Shown: positions 21,156 to 30,431 of the stretch, in pieces | Position numbering within the stretch: the first letter of the stretch is position 1 | Layout of the letters: the number at the start of each line of letters is the position of its first letter | Position numbers and translations under genes: made by a program | Origin: Corynebacterium bouchesdurhonense | GTDB lineage: Bacteria; Actinomycetota; Actinomycetes; Mycobacteriales; Mycobacteriaceae | Direction: 5' to 3' | NCBI RefSeq assembly: GCF_900078305.2 | Contig: NZ_LT546026.1 | Span: 1 to 64,000 of the forward strand | DNA: 64,000 nt | The notes under the pieces: generated by a model | The model's input: only the letters and a program-made list of their open reading frames with translations | Told to the model about the DNA's origin: nothing | The model's database searches: none

Positions 21156-21458
21156 ATGAAGTACTTCGCGTTCACGTACACCTACGGCGACGACACGCAG
21201 CTCGTCGAGGCCACCCGCCCCGCGCACCGCGAGTTCATCGCGTCCCAGCTCGCGCTCGGCAGGATCGTCGGCTCCGGGCCCTACGTGGACGGGAGCCAGG
21301 CGCTGATCATCATTCAGCTGCCCGACAGCGCATCGCTTGCCGACGCAACCGAGATCATGGACAAAGACCCCTACATCGACGCCGGCGCCCTGCAGGCGCG
21401 CGACGTCCACGAGTGGAACCCCGTGTCCAACATCTTCGCGCCCGAGCAGGCAGGGTAG
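21156..21458 (+). CDS. YciI-like protein (mirror copy)
   Basis: Identical to 30083-30385. 100 residues, ferredoxin-like YciI fold. Leaderless ATG after TACACT at 21142-21147. Confidence 0.85.
   Translation: MKYFAFTYTYGDDTQLVEATRPAHREFIASQLALGRIVGSGPYVDGSQALIIIQLPDSASLADATEIMDKDPYIDAGALQARDVHEWNPVSNIFAPEQAG
21335..21344 (-). repeat. GTCGAYAAGC motif, one-base variant
   Basis: GTCGGCAAGC followed by GATGC, inside the YciI-like gene. Mirror copy at 30197-30206. Confidence 0.7.
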
Positions 21459-21474
21459 CCCGGGATCTCACGCG

Positions 21475-22647
21475 CTACTTCTTGCCGCCGCGGGCCACGT
21501 GGAGGTGGTCCGTCTCCGTCGAGCCGGTGGCCGTGTGGTCGCCCTTGCCGGAGGTAGCCGGGTCATCGATCCACTCCACGTGGTGGCCGTGCTTGTCCAC
21601 CTTGCGGCGGTTGCCGTGGTCGTCGAAGTCAATGTGGAACTGCTTTTCGCCCGGGTTCTTGCGGCCGGCCTTGATGTCGGCCCGGTCCTTGGCCAGCGAG
21701 GCCACGGCCGTGAGCACCAGCACGCCCACGATGACGCCGAGCGAGGTCACCGTGCCGATCTCCGGCACGTCCAGGCCCTCGCCGCCGTTGATGAACGGCA
21801 GGTTGTTCTCGTGGAGCGCGTGCAACAGCAGCTTCAGGCCGATGAAGCCCAGCACCACGGCGAGGCCGTACGGCAGGTACACCAGCTTGTCCAGCAGCCC
21901 GTTGAGCAGGAAGTAGAGCTGCCGCAGGCCGAGCAGCGCGAACGCGTTGGAGGTGAAGACGAGGAAGGACTCCTGGGTGATGCCGAAAATGGCGGGAATG
22001 GAGTCGAAGGCGAACATCACGTCGATGAAGCCGATGGACAGCAGCGCCACGAACAAGGGTGTGACGGCCTTCTTGCCCGCCTCGGTCTTCGAGACGAGCC
22101 TGTCGCCGTGGTAGGACTTGGTCACCGGAATGACCTTGCGCAGCGTCTTGACCACGAGCATGTCGTTCGGGTCGGTCTCGGGCTGATCCGTGGCTTCGTC
22201 GTACACGAGCTTGATGGCGGTGTAGATGAGGAACGCGGCGAAGAGGTAGAACACATCGGACCACGCCTCGATGATCACCGCGCCCAGCAGAATGAACAGC
22301 AGGCGGAAAACCAGCGCCATCACGATGCCGATGAGCAGCACTTTCTGCTGGTAGGCGCGCGGAATCTTGAACGCGCCCATGATCAGCGCGAAGACGAAGA
22401 GGTTGTCCACGGACAGGGACAGCTCGGTGATGTAGCCCGTGAAGAACTGCACGCCGTGCTCCGCGTCCCACAGCCACCACACGATGCCGCCGAAGATCGC
22501 GGCCATGCACATGTAGAACGCCGCCCAGCCGCCGGCCTCCTTCATGGACGGCTCGTGCGGCGTGCGGACGTGAGAGACGAAGTCAAAAACGAAAAATCCG
22601 AGGATCACCGCCGAGGTGATCAGCCAAATGTACAAGGGCACGTGCAT
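21475..22647 (-). CDS. terC: TerC-family membrane protein (mirror copy)
   Basis: Identical to 28894-30066. Polytopic TerC/Alx-type metal exporter candidate under a manganese-type riboswitch. Confidence 0.9.
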   Translation of the reverse strand: MHVPLYIWLITSAVILGFFVFDFVSHVRTPHEPSMKEAGGWAAFYMCMAAIFGGIVWWLWDAEHGVQFFTGYITELSLSVDNLFVFALIMGAFKIPRAYQQKVLLIGIVMALVFRLLFILLGAVIIEAWSDVFYLFAAFLIYTAIKLVYDEATDQPETDPNDMLVVKTLRKVIPVTKSYHGDRLVSKTEAGKKAVTPLFVALLSIGFIDVMFAFDSIPAIFGITQESFLVFTSNAFALLGLRQLYFLLNGLLDKLVYLPYGLAVVLGFIGLKLLLHALHENNLPFINGGEGLDVPEIGTVTSLGVIVGVLVLTAVASLAKDRADIKAGRKNPGEKQFHIDFDDHGNRRKVDKHGHHVEWIDDPATSGKGDHTATGSTETDHLHVARGGKK

Positions 22648-22680
22648 GGTGCGTTCCTCCGGTCAAGGGTTGAGAAAGGG

Positions 22681-22786
22681 ACCGGAGGTCTCCCCCGCCC
22701 GCGGCGGGCTGCGTGGACCGGGGCTTTCGCTTATCGACGGCACCGTGCTGACGATCCAACACAATTTCGGGGTACTCCCCTCTCAG
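22681..22786 (-). ncRNA. yybP-ykoY (Mn2+) riboswitch of terC (mirror copy)
   Basis: Mirror of 28755-28860. Carries GGGGAGTA, CGTCAGCAC and GGGGAGACC, with a 3' segment complementary to the terC ribosome site. Confidence 0.8.
22729..22738 (-). repeat. GTCGAYAAGC motif copy
   Basis: Exact core GTCGATAAGC followed by GAAAGC, lying inside the riboswitch. Mirror copy at 28803-28812. Confidence 0.85.
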
Positions 22787-22817
22787 CTCGCCCCACTCTA
22801 CACAACGGCACGGCAGG

Positions 22818-22826
22818 TTATCCACA
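22818..22826 (+). repeat. TTATCCACA box (mirror copy)
   Basis: Perfect match to the consensus DnaA box, between terC and the HNH gene. Mirror of 28715-28723. Confidence 0.7.
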
Positions 22827-22849
22827 GGGACGCCATTCGCGCGCCCCGG

Positions 22850-22858
22850 TTATCCACA
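22850..22858 (+). repeat. TTATCCACA box (mirror copy)
   Basis: Second perfect DnaA-type box, 32 bases from the first and in the same orientation. Mirror of 28683-28691. Confidence 0.7.
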
Positions 22859-22909
22859 GTTTCGCTTCGGGTTCTTGCGTTTCGTTCAGCGCGCAATACG
22901 ATGGGATCC

Positions 22910-24022
22910 GTGAACTTCGCCGAACTACTCGAATCGCTGGCGGGGCTCGGCGTTGACGTACTCGCCGGCTTCGATCGCGACGCCGCGCTGCGCGTCGGCC
23001 TGAACCCTGCACGGGTGCGCTCGTGGCAGCGGGTGCACGAGGTCTACTTCGGCGCGACGAAGTGGACAGCCCAGCAACGCCGGGCGCTTGAGCGGGCGCG
23101 CGGCGGCGGGCTGAGCCTGCACCAGCTGGAATACATCGAAACCCGGCTCTCCCGCATCGAGGACGCACGCGAGCGCTGGGAGCTGCGCCACCAGCTGTTG
23201 GCCGTGCGCGGGAACTTCAAAGCGCTGCAGGCTGCCGCCCGCCGCATCCTGCCGCCCGCCGCGCCGAAGCCGCCGCGCAAGAAGCTCAGCTTCACCGGCT
23301 CGCGCGACGGGATGCGCGGATTCACGGGCTGGGCGCCGGAGCGCCAGGTCGCTGACCTCGAGAGCGCCCTGCGCCGCGGCCTCGACCTGGACCAGCCGGA
23401 GGCGCCCCAGCTGATGGACGCCTTCCTCGCCCTGCTCGGCGGCACCCGCGCCAACGCCAGCGCGGTGGTGCCGCCCGCCGCGCCGCGGCCCATCGTGCTG
23501 GTGCCGCTAGACACCCACGTGGACATCCTCGGCGGCCGCGGCGACGATACGCTGCTTCGCCTCACTGACGGCACCACCATGACCGGCGCCGAGTACCTCG
23601 CCACGATCTTCGGCGAGGGGCCCGCACAGGTCCGCGCGGCCGGCGTCGGCGAGGCGGCGCTCTTCCACCCGCAGCGCGGAGCCGTGAACCTGTACCGCAC
23701 GCAGCGCTACGCCAACGCGAAGCAGCGCGTGCTCGCAAGCCTCACCGCGCCCGGATGCCCCGTGCCCGGGTGCCGCCACGGCGCGGACAACTGCCAGATC
23801 CACCACATCACGGCGTGGCGGCACGGCGGTGAGACAAACCTGGCCAACCTCGCGCCGCTGTGCCGCTACCACAACCGAGCCAACGACGACGACCCCCGCG
23901 CAAGGAGCCGGGGGCGCGTCGAGATGGTCCGCGGCGCGCCGCGGTGGGTCTCGCCGGGCGGGAGGGCGGTGGCCAACCCCCGCCACGGCCCGGGCGCGAT
24001 GGAGCTGCTCTTCGGCGGCTAG
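22910..24022 (+). CDS. HNH endonuclease, DUF222 family (mirror copy)
   Basis: Identical to 27519-28631. DUF222 N-terminal domain followed by an HNH nuclease domain. Stop overlaps the ftsK stop. Confidence 0.88.
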   Translation: MNFAELLESLAGLGVDVLAGFDRDAALRVGLNPARVRSWQRVHEVYFGATKWTAQQRRALERARGGGLSLHQLEYIETRLSRIEDARERWELRHQLLAVRGNFKALQAAARRILPPAAPKPPRKKLSFTGSRDGMRGFTGWAPERQVADLESALRRGLDLDQPEAPQLMDAFLALLGGTRANASAVVPPAAPRPIVLVPLDTHVDILGGRGDDTLLRLTDGTTMTGAEYLATIFGEGPAQVRAAGVGEAALFHPQRGAVNLYRTQRYANAKQRVLASLTAPGCPVPGCRHGADNCQIHHITAWRHGGETNLANLAPLCRYHNRANDDDPRARSRGRVEMVRGAPRWVSPGGRAVANPRHGPGAMELLFGG

Positions 24023-24060
24023 AAGGCGCCGCTGGTGGGGTTGTAGGTGGCGGAGGGGGC

Positions 24061-24070
24061 GTCGTCAAGC
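24061..24070 (+). repeat. GTCGAYAAGC motif, one-base variant
   Basis: GTCGTCAAGC followed by GATTGC near the ftsK 3' end. Mirror copy at 27471-27480. Confidence 0.65.
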
Positions 24071-25717
24071 GATTGCTCCTCCTTCGGCGCATCGGCCGGA
24101 TCCGCCCCCTTAATCATCCACAGGATGGTGTCGAGCTCCTCCGGCTTGACCAGCACCTCGCGCGCTTTCGAGCCCTCGGACGGGCCGACCACGCCGCGCG
24201 TCTCCATCAGGTCCATCAGGCGGCCCGCCTTGGCAAAACCGATGCGGAGCTTGCGCTGCAGCATCGACGTGGAGCCCAACTGCGAGGTGACCACGAGCTC
24301 GACGGCCTCGAGGAGGTCGTCCATGTCCTTGCCGATCTCCTCGTCAATCTGCTTCGCCTCGCCCGCCTTCTCCTCGGTCACGCCGTCGACGTAGTCCGGC
24401 TCGTCCTGCGCCTTCGCGGCCTCGACCACCGCCTGGATCTCCTCGTCGGTGACGAACGCGCCCTGCAGGCGCTGCGGCTTGCCCGCTCCCTGGGGGATGA
24501 ACAGTCCGTCGCCCATGCCGATCAGCTTCTCGGCGCCGCCCTGGTCGAGGATCACGCGCGAATCCGTCAGCGATGACGTGGCGAACGCCAAGCGCGACGG
24601 CACGTTGGTCTTGATCAGGCCGGTCACCACGTCCACCGAGGGGCGCTGCGTGGCTAGCACCAGATGGATGCCGGCGGCGCGCGCCTTCTGCGTGATCCGC
24701 ACGATGGAGTCCTCGATCTCCTTCGGCGCCGTCATCATCAGATCCGCCAACTCGTCCACCACGCACACGATGAACGGGTACGGCCGCATCTCGCGCTCCG
24801 AACCCGGGGGCGCGGTGATGTCGCCGGCGCGGACCTTGCGGTTGTAATCCTTGATGTGGCGCACGCGCGCGGACTTCATGTCCATGTAGCGCTGCTCCAT
24901 CTCCTCCACCAACCACTGCAGCGCGGCGGCCGCCTTCTTCGGCTGCGTGATGATCGGCGTAATCAGGTGCGGGATGCCCTCGTACGGGGTCAGCTCGACC
25001 ATCTTCGGGTCGATGAGGATCAGGCGCACCTCCTCCGGGGTTGCGCGGGTGAGTAGCGAGACCAGCATCGAGTTCACAAACGCGGACTTACCGGAGCCGG
25101 TGGAACCCGCGACCAGCAGGTGCGGCATCTTCTGGATCGAGCTGGCAATGAACTCGCCTTCGATGTCCTTGCCCAGCCCGATGAGCATCGGGTCGTCCTG
25201 CGCCGAAACTTTCGGGGCGTCGAGCACGTCGCGCAGCCGCACCATCTCGCGGTCCTGGTTCGGCACCTCGATGCCCACTGCGGACTTGCCGGGGATGGGG
25301 GTGAGCAGGCGCACGTTGTCGGTGGCGGCGGCGTAGGCGAGGTTGGACTGCAGGTTGGTGATCTTCGAGACCTTCACGCCCGGGCCCAGCTCCACCTCGT
25401 AGCGCGTGACTGTGGGGCCGCGCGAGAAGCCGGTCACGGTGGCGTCGACGCGGAACTCCTCGAAGACGTCCGTGATGGCCTCGATCATGCGGTCGTTGGC
25501 CTCGGTGCGGGTCTTCGGTGCGGTGCCGGGCACAAGCAGGTCCGTCGACGGCACCGCGTAGTCGGCGTTGCCGCGCTGGATGCGCTTGGCGGGGGCCTTC
25601 TCCAGTTCCGACTTGGGGGTGGTGGCGGGCACGGCTGCGGCGTCGATGCCGCTGCGGGCGATGATCGCCTCCCGCATCGCGTCGCGCGTGCCACTCACCG
25701 CGTCGGGGGCTTCGTTT

Positions 25718-25727
25718 GCTTCTCGAC
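25718..25727 (-). repeat. GTCGAYAAGC motif, one-base variant
   Basis: GTCGAGAAGC preceded by GGGAGC, 43 bases from the mirror axis. Mirror copy at 25814-25823. Confidence 0.7.
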
Positions 25728-25760
25728 GCTCCCGTTCCAGCACCCGCGTCTCCCCCACCT

Positions 25761-25780
25761 GCGGCCGGCGCGCCGGCCGC
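25761..25780. other. Mirror axis of the giant palindrome
   Basis: The axis lies between 25770 and 25771 in GCGGCCGGCG/CGCCGGCCGC. The 20 bases around it are a GC-only self-complementary sequence that would fold readily and could have primed a fold-back. Nothing separates the arms. Confidence 0.95.
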
Positions 25781-27522
25781 AGGTGGGGGAGACGCGGGTG
25801 CTGGAACGGGAGCGTCGAGAAGCAAACGAAGCCCCCGACGCGGTGAGTGGCACGCGCGACGCGATGCGGGAGGCGATCATCGCCCGCAGCGGCATCGACG
25901 CCGCAGCCGTGCCCGCCACCACCCCCAAGTCGGAACTGGAGAAGGCCCCCGCCAAGCGCATCCAGCGCGGCAACGCCGACTACGCGGTGCCGTCGACGGA
26001 CCTGCTTGTGCCCGGCACCGCACCGAAGACCCGCACCGAGGCCAACGACCGCATGATCGAGGCCATCACGGACGTCTTCGAGGAGTTCCGCGTCGACGCC
26101 ACCGTGACCGGCTTCTCGCGCGGCCCCACAGTCACGCGCTACGAGGTGGAGCTGGGCCCGGGCGTGAAGGTCTCGAAGATCACCAACCTGCAGTCCAACC
26201 TCGCCTACGCCGCCGCCACCGACAACGTGCGCCTGCTCACCCCCATCCCCGGCAAGTCCGCAGTGGGCATCGAGGTGCCGAACCAGGACCGCGAGATGGT
26301 GCGGCTGCGCGACGTGCTCGACGCCCCGAAAGTTTCGGCGCAGGACGACCCGATGCTCATCGGGCTGGGCAAGGACATCGAAGGCGAGTTCATTGCCAGC
26401 TCGATCCAGAAGATGCCGCACCTGCTGGTCGCGGGTTCCACCGGCTCCGGTAAGTCCGCGTTTGTGAACTCGATGCTGGTCTCGCTACTCACCCGCGCAA
26501 CCCCGGAGGAGGTGCGCCTGATCCTCATCGACCCGAAGATGGTCGAGCTGACCCCGTACGAGGGCATCCCGCACCTGATTACGCCGATCATCACGCAGCC
26601 GAAGAAGGCGGCCGCCGCGCTGCAGTGGTTGGTGGAGGAGATGGAGCAGCGCTACATGGACATGAAGTCCGCGCGCGTGCGCCACATCAAGGATTACAAC
26701 CGCAAGGTCCGCGCCGGCGACATCACCGCGCCCCCGGGTTCGGAGCGCGAGATGCGGCCGTACCCGTTCATCGTGTGCGTGGTGGACGAGTTGGCGGATC
26801 TGATGATGACGGCGCCGAAGGAGATCGAGGACTCCATCGTGCGGATCACGCAGAAGGCGCGCGCCGCCGGCATCCATCTGGTGCTAGCCACGCAGCGCCC
26901 CTCGGTGGACGTGGTGACCGGCCTGATCAAGACCAACGTGCCGTCGCGCTTGGCGTTCGCCACGTCATCGCTGACGGATTCGCGCGTGATCCTCGACCAG
27001 GGCGGCGCCGAGAAGCTGATCGGCATGGGCGACGGACTGTTCATCCCCCAGGGAGCGGGCAAGCCGCAGCGCCTGCAGGGCGCGTTCGTCACCGACGAGG
27101 AGATCCAGGCGGTGGTCGAGGCCGCGAAGGCGCAGGACGAGCCGGACTACGTCGACGGCGTGACCGAGGAGAAGGCGGGCGAGGCGAAGCAGATTGACGA
27201 GGAGATCGGCAAGGACATGGACGACCTCCTCGAGGCCGTCGAGCTCGTGGTCACCTCGCAGTTGGGCTCCACGTCGATGCTGCAGCGCAAGCTCCGCATC
27301 GGTTTTGCCAAGGCGGGCCGCCTGATGGACCTGATGGAGACGCGCGGCGTGGTCGGCCCGTCCGAGGGCTCGAAAGCGCGCGAGGTGCTGGTCAAGCCGG
27401 AGGAGCTCGACACCATCCTGTGGATGATTAAGGGGGCGGATCCGGCCGATGCGCCGAAGGAGGAGCAATCGCTTGACGACGCCCCCTCCGCCACCTACAA
27501 CCCCACCAGCGGCGCCTTCTAG
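25771..27522 (+). pseudogene. ftsK: DNA translocase FtsK, C-terminal 583 residues
   Basis: FtsK/SpoIIIE translocases pump chromosomal DNA through the division septum and activate dimer resolution. The fragment begins in frame at the mirror axis. It has a linker (about residues 1-80), the alpha/beta motor with P-loop GSTGSGKS near residue 220 and Walker B CVVDELAD near 335, and a C-terminal winged-helix gamma domain (about 490-565) that in FtsK reads chromosome polarity. The N-terminal membrane helices that anchor FtsK to the septum are missing. An open frame does continue left across the axis to 25120, but that extension is ftsK antisense and not a real N-terminus. The stop codon overlaps that of the convergent HNH gene. 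The truncation probably reflects the fold-back and not a real mutation. Confidence 0.92.
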
Positions 27523-28631
27523 CCGCCGAAGAGCAGCTCCATCGCGCCCGGGCCGTGGCGGGGGTTGGCCACCGCCCTCCCGCCCGGCGAGACCCACCGC
27601 GGCGCGCCGCGGACCATCTCGACGCGCCCCCGGCTCCTTGCGCGGGGGTCGTCGTCGTTGGCTCGGTTGTGGTAGCGGCACAGCGGCGCGAGGTTGGCCA
27701 GGTTTGTCTCACCGCCGTGCCGCCACGCCGTGATGTGGTGGATCTGGCAGTTGTCCGCGCCGTGGCGGCACCCGGGCACGGGGCATCCGGGCGCGGTGAG
27801 GCTTGCGAGCACGCGCTGCTTCGCGTTGGCGTAGCGCTGCGTGCGGTACAGGTTCACGGCTCCGCGCTGCGGGTGGAAGAGCGCCGCCTCGCCGACGCCG
27901 GCCGCGCGGACCTGTGCGGGCCCCTCGCCGAAGATCGTGGCGAGGTACTCGGCGCCGGTCATGGTGGTGCCGTCAGTGAGGCGAAGCAGCGTATCGTCGC
28001 CGCGGCCGCCGAGGATGTCCACGTGGGTGTCTAGCGGCACCAGCACGATGGGCCGCGGCGCGGCGGGCGGCACCACCGCGCTGGCGTTGGCGCGGGTGCC
28101 GCCGAGCAGGGCGAGGAAGGCGTCCATCAGCTGGGGCGCCTCCGGCTGGTCCAGGTCGAGGCCGCGGCGCAGGGCGCTCTCGAGGTCAGCGACCTGGCGC
28201 TCCGGCGCCCAGCCCGTGAATCCGCGCATCCCGTCGCGCGAGCCGGTGAAGCTGAGCTTCTTGCGCGGCGGCTTCGGCGCGGCGGGCGGCAGGATGCGGC
28301 GGGCGGCAGCCTGCAGCGCTTTGAAGTTCCCGCGCACGGCCAACAGCTGGTGGCGCAGCTCCCAGCGCTCGCGTGCGTCCTCGATGCGGGAGAGCCGGGT
28401 TTCGATGTATTCCAGCTGGTGCAGGCTCAGCCCGCCGCCGCGCGCCCGCTCAAGCGCCCGGCGTTGCTGGGCTGTCCACTTCGTCGCGCCGAAGTAGACC
28501 TCGTGCACCCGCTGCCACGAGCGCACCCGTGCAGGGTTCAGGCCGACGCGCAGCGCGGCGTCGCGATCGAAGCCGGCGAGTACGTCAACGCCGAGCCCCG
28601 CCAGCGATTCGAGTAGTTCGGCGAAGTTCAC
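27519..28631 (-). CDS. HNH endonuclease with DUF222 domain
   Basis: About 370 residues. Residues 1 to about 260 form the helical DUF222 (13E12-repeat) domain. The C-terminal part holds an HNH nuclease site with paired cysteines (CPVPGCRH), IHHI and the closing CRYHNRAND. Such proteins are common and multicopy in actinobacteria, and their substrate is not known. GTG 28631 is chosen because a TACGAT -10 box (28639-28644) ends seven bases upstream. The nearer ATG at 28640 lies inside that box and would not be transcribed. The gene sits between ftsK and terC, which I recall as adjacent in C. glutamicum, so it looks like an insertion. Two TTATCCACA boxes lie upstream. A paralog is at 58509-59663. 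Confidence 0.88.
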   Translation of the reverse strand: MNFAELLESLAGLGVDVLAGFDRDAALRVGLNPARVRSWQRVHEVYFGATKWTAQQRRALERARGGGLSLHQLEYIETRLSRIEDARERWELRHQLLAVRGNFKALQAAARRILPPAAPKPPRKKLSFTGSRDGMRGFTGWAPERQVADLESALRRGLDLDQPEAPQLMDAFLALLGGTRANASAVVPPAAPRPIVLVPLDTHVDILGGRGDDTLLRLTDGTTMTGAEYLATIFGEGPAQVRAAGVGEAALFHPQRGAVNLYRTQRYANAKQRVLASLTAPGCPVPGCRHGADNCQIHHITAWRHGGETNLANLAPLCRYHNRANDDDPRARSRGRVEMVRGAPRWVSPGGRAVANPRHGPGAMELLFGG

Positions 28632-28682
28632 GGATCCCATCGTATTGCGCGCTGAACGAAACGCAAGAACCCGAAGCGAAAC

Positions 28683-28691
28683 TGTGGATAA
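28683..28691 (-). repeat. TTATCCACA box
   Basis: Perfect DnaA-box consensus upstream of the HNH gene, on the HNH coding strand. One of two in the terC-HNH gap. Confidence 0.7.
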
Positions 28692-28714
28692 CCGGGGCGC
28701 GCGAATGGCGTCCC

Positions 28715-28723
28715 TGTGGATAA
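28715..28723 (-). repeat. TTATCCACA box
   Basis: Second perfect DnaA-type box in the same gap, same orientation. The paralogous HNH gene at 58509 has the same box upstream. Confidence 0.7.
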
Positions 28724-28754
28724 CCTGCCGTGCCGTTGTGTAGAGTGGGGCGAG

Positions 28755-28860
28755 CTGAGAGGGGAGTACCCCGAAATTGTGTTGGATCGTCAGCACGGTG
28801 CCGTCGATAAGCGAAAGCCCCGGTCCACGCAGCCCGCCGCGGGCGGGGGAGACCTCCGGT
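28755..28860 (+). ncRNA. yybP-ykoY (Mn2+) riboswitch of terC
   Basis: The leader holds the hallmark blocks of the manganese-sensing yybP-ykoY family in order: GGGGAGTA (28761-28768), CGTCAGCAC and GGGGGAGACC. The P1 helix can form between GAGG (28759-28762) and CCTC (28853-28856). The 9 bases 28853-28861 (CCTCCGGTC) are perfectly complementary to 28877-28885 (GACCGGAGG), which contains the terC ribosome site. P1 formation with Mn2+ would therefore free the ribosome site, making a translational ON switch. The motif is read by eye; the mechanism is inferred from the pairing. A copy of the dispersed GTCGAYAAGC motif occupies one of its variable arms. Confidence 0.82.
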
Positions 28861-28893
28861 CCCTTTCTCAACCCTTGACCGGAGGAACGCACC

Positions 28894-30066
28894 ATGCACG
28901 TGCCCTTGTACATTTGGCTGATCACCTCGGCGGTGATCCTCGGATTTTTCGTTTTTGACTTCGTCTCTCACGTCCGCACGCCGCACGAGCCGTCCATGAA
29001 GGAGGCCGGCGGCTGGGCGGCGTTCTACATGTGCATGGCCGCGATCTTCGGCGGCATCGTGTGGTGGCTGTGGGACGCGGAGCACGGCGTGCAGTTCTTC
29101 ACGGGCTACATCACCGAGCTGTCCCTGTCCGTGGACAACCTCTTCGTCTTCGCGCTGATCATGGGCGCGTTCAAGATTCCGCGCGCCTACCAGCAGAAAG
29201 TGCTGCTCATCGGCATCGTGATGGCGCTGGTTTTCCGCCTGCTGTTCATTCTGCTGGGCGCGGTGATCATCGAGGCGTGGTCCGATGTGTTCTACCTCTT
29301 CGCCGCGTTCCTCATCTACACCGCCATCAAGCTCGTGTACGACGAAGCCACGGATCAGCCCGAGACCGACCCGAACGACATGCTCGTGGTCAAGACGCTG
29401 CGCAAGGTCATTCCGGTGACCAAGTCCTACCACGGCGACAGGCTCGTCTCGAAGACCGAGGCGGGCAAGAAGGCCGTCACACCCTTGTTCGTGGCGCTGC
29501 TGTCCATCGGCTTCATCGACGTGATGTTCGCCTTCGACTCCATTCCCGCCATTTTCGGCATCACCCAGGAGTCCTTCCTCGTCTTCACCTCCAACGCGTT
29601 CGCGCTGCTCGGCCTGCGGCAGCTCTACTTCCTGCTCAACGGGCTGCTGGACAAGCTGGTGTACCTGCCGTACGGCCTCGCCGTGGTGCTGGGCTTCATC
29701 GGCCTGAAGCTGCTGTTGCACGCGCTCCACGAGAACAACCTGCCGTTCATCAACGGCGGCGAGGGCCTGGACGTGCCGGAGATCGGCACGGTGACCTCGC
29801 TCGGCGTCATCGTGGGCGTGCTGGTGCTCACGGCCGTGGCCTCGCTGGCCAAGGACCGGGCCGACATCAAGGCCGGCCGCAAGAACCCGGGCGAAAAGCA
29901 GTTCCACATTGACTTCGACGACCACGGCAACCGCCGCAAGGTGGACAAGCACGGCCACCACGTGGAGTGGATCGATGACCCGGCTACCTCCGGCAAGGGC
30001 GACCACACGGCCACCGGCTCGACGGAGACGGACCACCTCCACGTGGCCCGCGGCGGCAAGAAGTAG
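28894..30066 (+). CDS. terC: TerC/Alx-family membrane protein
   Basis: 390 residues with about nine predicted membrane helices. It has both TerC signatures: ELSLSVDNLFVFALI near residue 70, and FAFDSIPA in the middle. The acidic residues in these helices are thought to bind metal. TerC/Alx proteins export Mn2+ or are linked to tellurite tolerance; the riboswitch just upstream favours a manganese role here. ATG 28894 is preceded by GGAGG at a good distance. After the last helix (about residue 325) comes a charged, His-containing cytoplasmic tail. A -10-like TAGAGT at 28741-28746 may drive the transcript. The end faces the YciI-like gene 16 bases away. Confidence 0.92.
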   Translation: MHVPLYIWLITSAVILGFFVFDFVSHVRTPHEPSMKEAGGWAAFYMCMAAIFGGIVWWLWDAEHGVQFFTGYITELSLSVDNLFVFALIMGAFKIPRAYQQKVLLIGIVMALVFRLLFILLGAVIIEAWSDVFYLFAAFLIYTAIKLVYDEATDQPETDPNDMLVVKTLRKVIPVTKSYHGDRLVSKTEAGKKAVTPLFVALLSIGFIDVMFAFDSIPAIFGITQESFLVFTSNAFALLGLRQLYFLLNGLLDKLVYLPYGLAVVLGFIGLKLLLHALHENNLPFINGGEGLDVPEIGTVTSLGVIVGVLVLTAVASLAKDRADIKAGRKNPGEKQFHIDFDDHGNRRKVDKHGHHVEWIDDPATSGKGDHTATGSTETDHLHVARGGKK

Positions 30067-30082
30067 CGCGTGAGATCCCGGG

Positions 30083-30385
30083 CTACCCTGCCTGCTCGGG
30101 CGCGAAGATGTTGGACACGGGGTTCCACTCGTGGACGTCGCGCGCCTGCAGGGCGCCGGCGTCGATGTAGGGGTCTTTGTCCATGATCTCGGTTGCGTCG
30201 GCAAGCGATGCGCTGTCGGGCAGCTGAATGATGATCAGCGCCTGGCTCCCGTCCACGTAGGGCCCGGAGCCGACGATCCTGCCGAGCGCGAGCTGGGACG
30301 CGATGAACTCGCGGTGCGCGGGGCGGGTGGCCTCGACGAGCTGCGTGTCGTCGCCGTAGGTGTACGTGAACGCGAAGTACTTCAT
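30083..30385 (-). CDS. YciI-like protein
   Basis: 100 residues, starting MKYFAFTYTY. The length and the conserved pattern (HREFIASQL, a Gly-rich GRIVGSGPY turn and a DPYIDAGAL segment near the end) fit the YciI/YCII family with a ferredoxin-like fold. No catalytic activity can be assigned. The ATG lies eight bases after TACACT on the minus strand, so the mRNA is probably leaderless. It is divergent from pgsA, and the two promoters share about 50 bases. Confidence 0.85.
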   Translation of the reverse strand: MKYFAFTYTYGDDTQLVEATRPAHREFIASQLALGRIVGSGPYVDGSQALIIIQLPDSASLADATEIMDKDPYIDAGALQARDVHEWNPVSNIFAPEQAG

Positions 30386-30431
30386 GGGATAGGAGTGTAG
30401 GCGCTCGCGGGCGGTCTGTAGGGTGGCTTAC

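Larger units (their letters stand above)
1..25770. repeat. Left arm of 25.8-kb inverted repeat
   Basis: The whole segment is the reverse complement of 25771-51789. Base p matches 51541-p inward of about 1080 and 51790-p outward of the 249-bp tandem repeat. The only differences found by reading are one fewer 249-bp repeat unit and one base in the outermost unit. No spacer separates the arms. Probably an artefactual second copy. Confidence 0.97.
24019..25770 (-). pseudogene. ftsK: ftsK 3' part, cut at the mirror axis (mirror copy)
   Basis: Identical to 25771-27522. The motor and gamma domains are present. The membrane domain is replaced by the inverted copy, so no intact ftsK exists in this arm. 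Confidence 0.9.

Noticed and set aside
25120..27522. An 800-residue open frame running through the palindrome axis, looking like FtsK with a novel N-terminal domain
   Set aside because: The first 217 codons are the antisense of ftsK itself, created by the mirror image. It is not a natural fusion.
28683..28723. Replication origin based on the DnaA-type boxes
   Set aside because: Only two boxes, no AT-rich unwinding region and no dnaA-dnaN neighbourhood. They go with the HNH genes instead.
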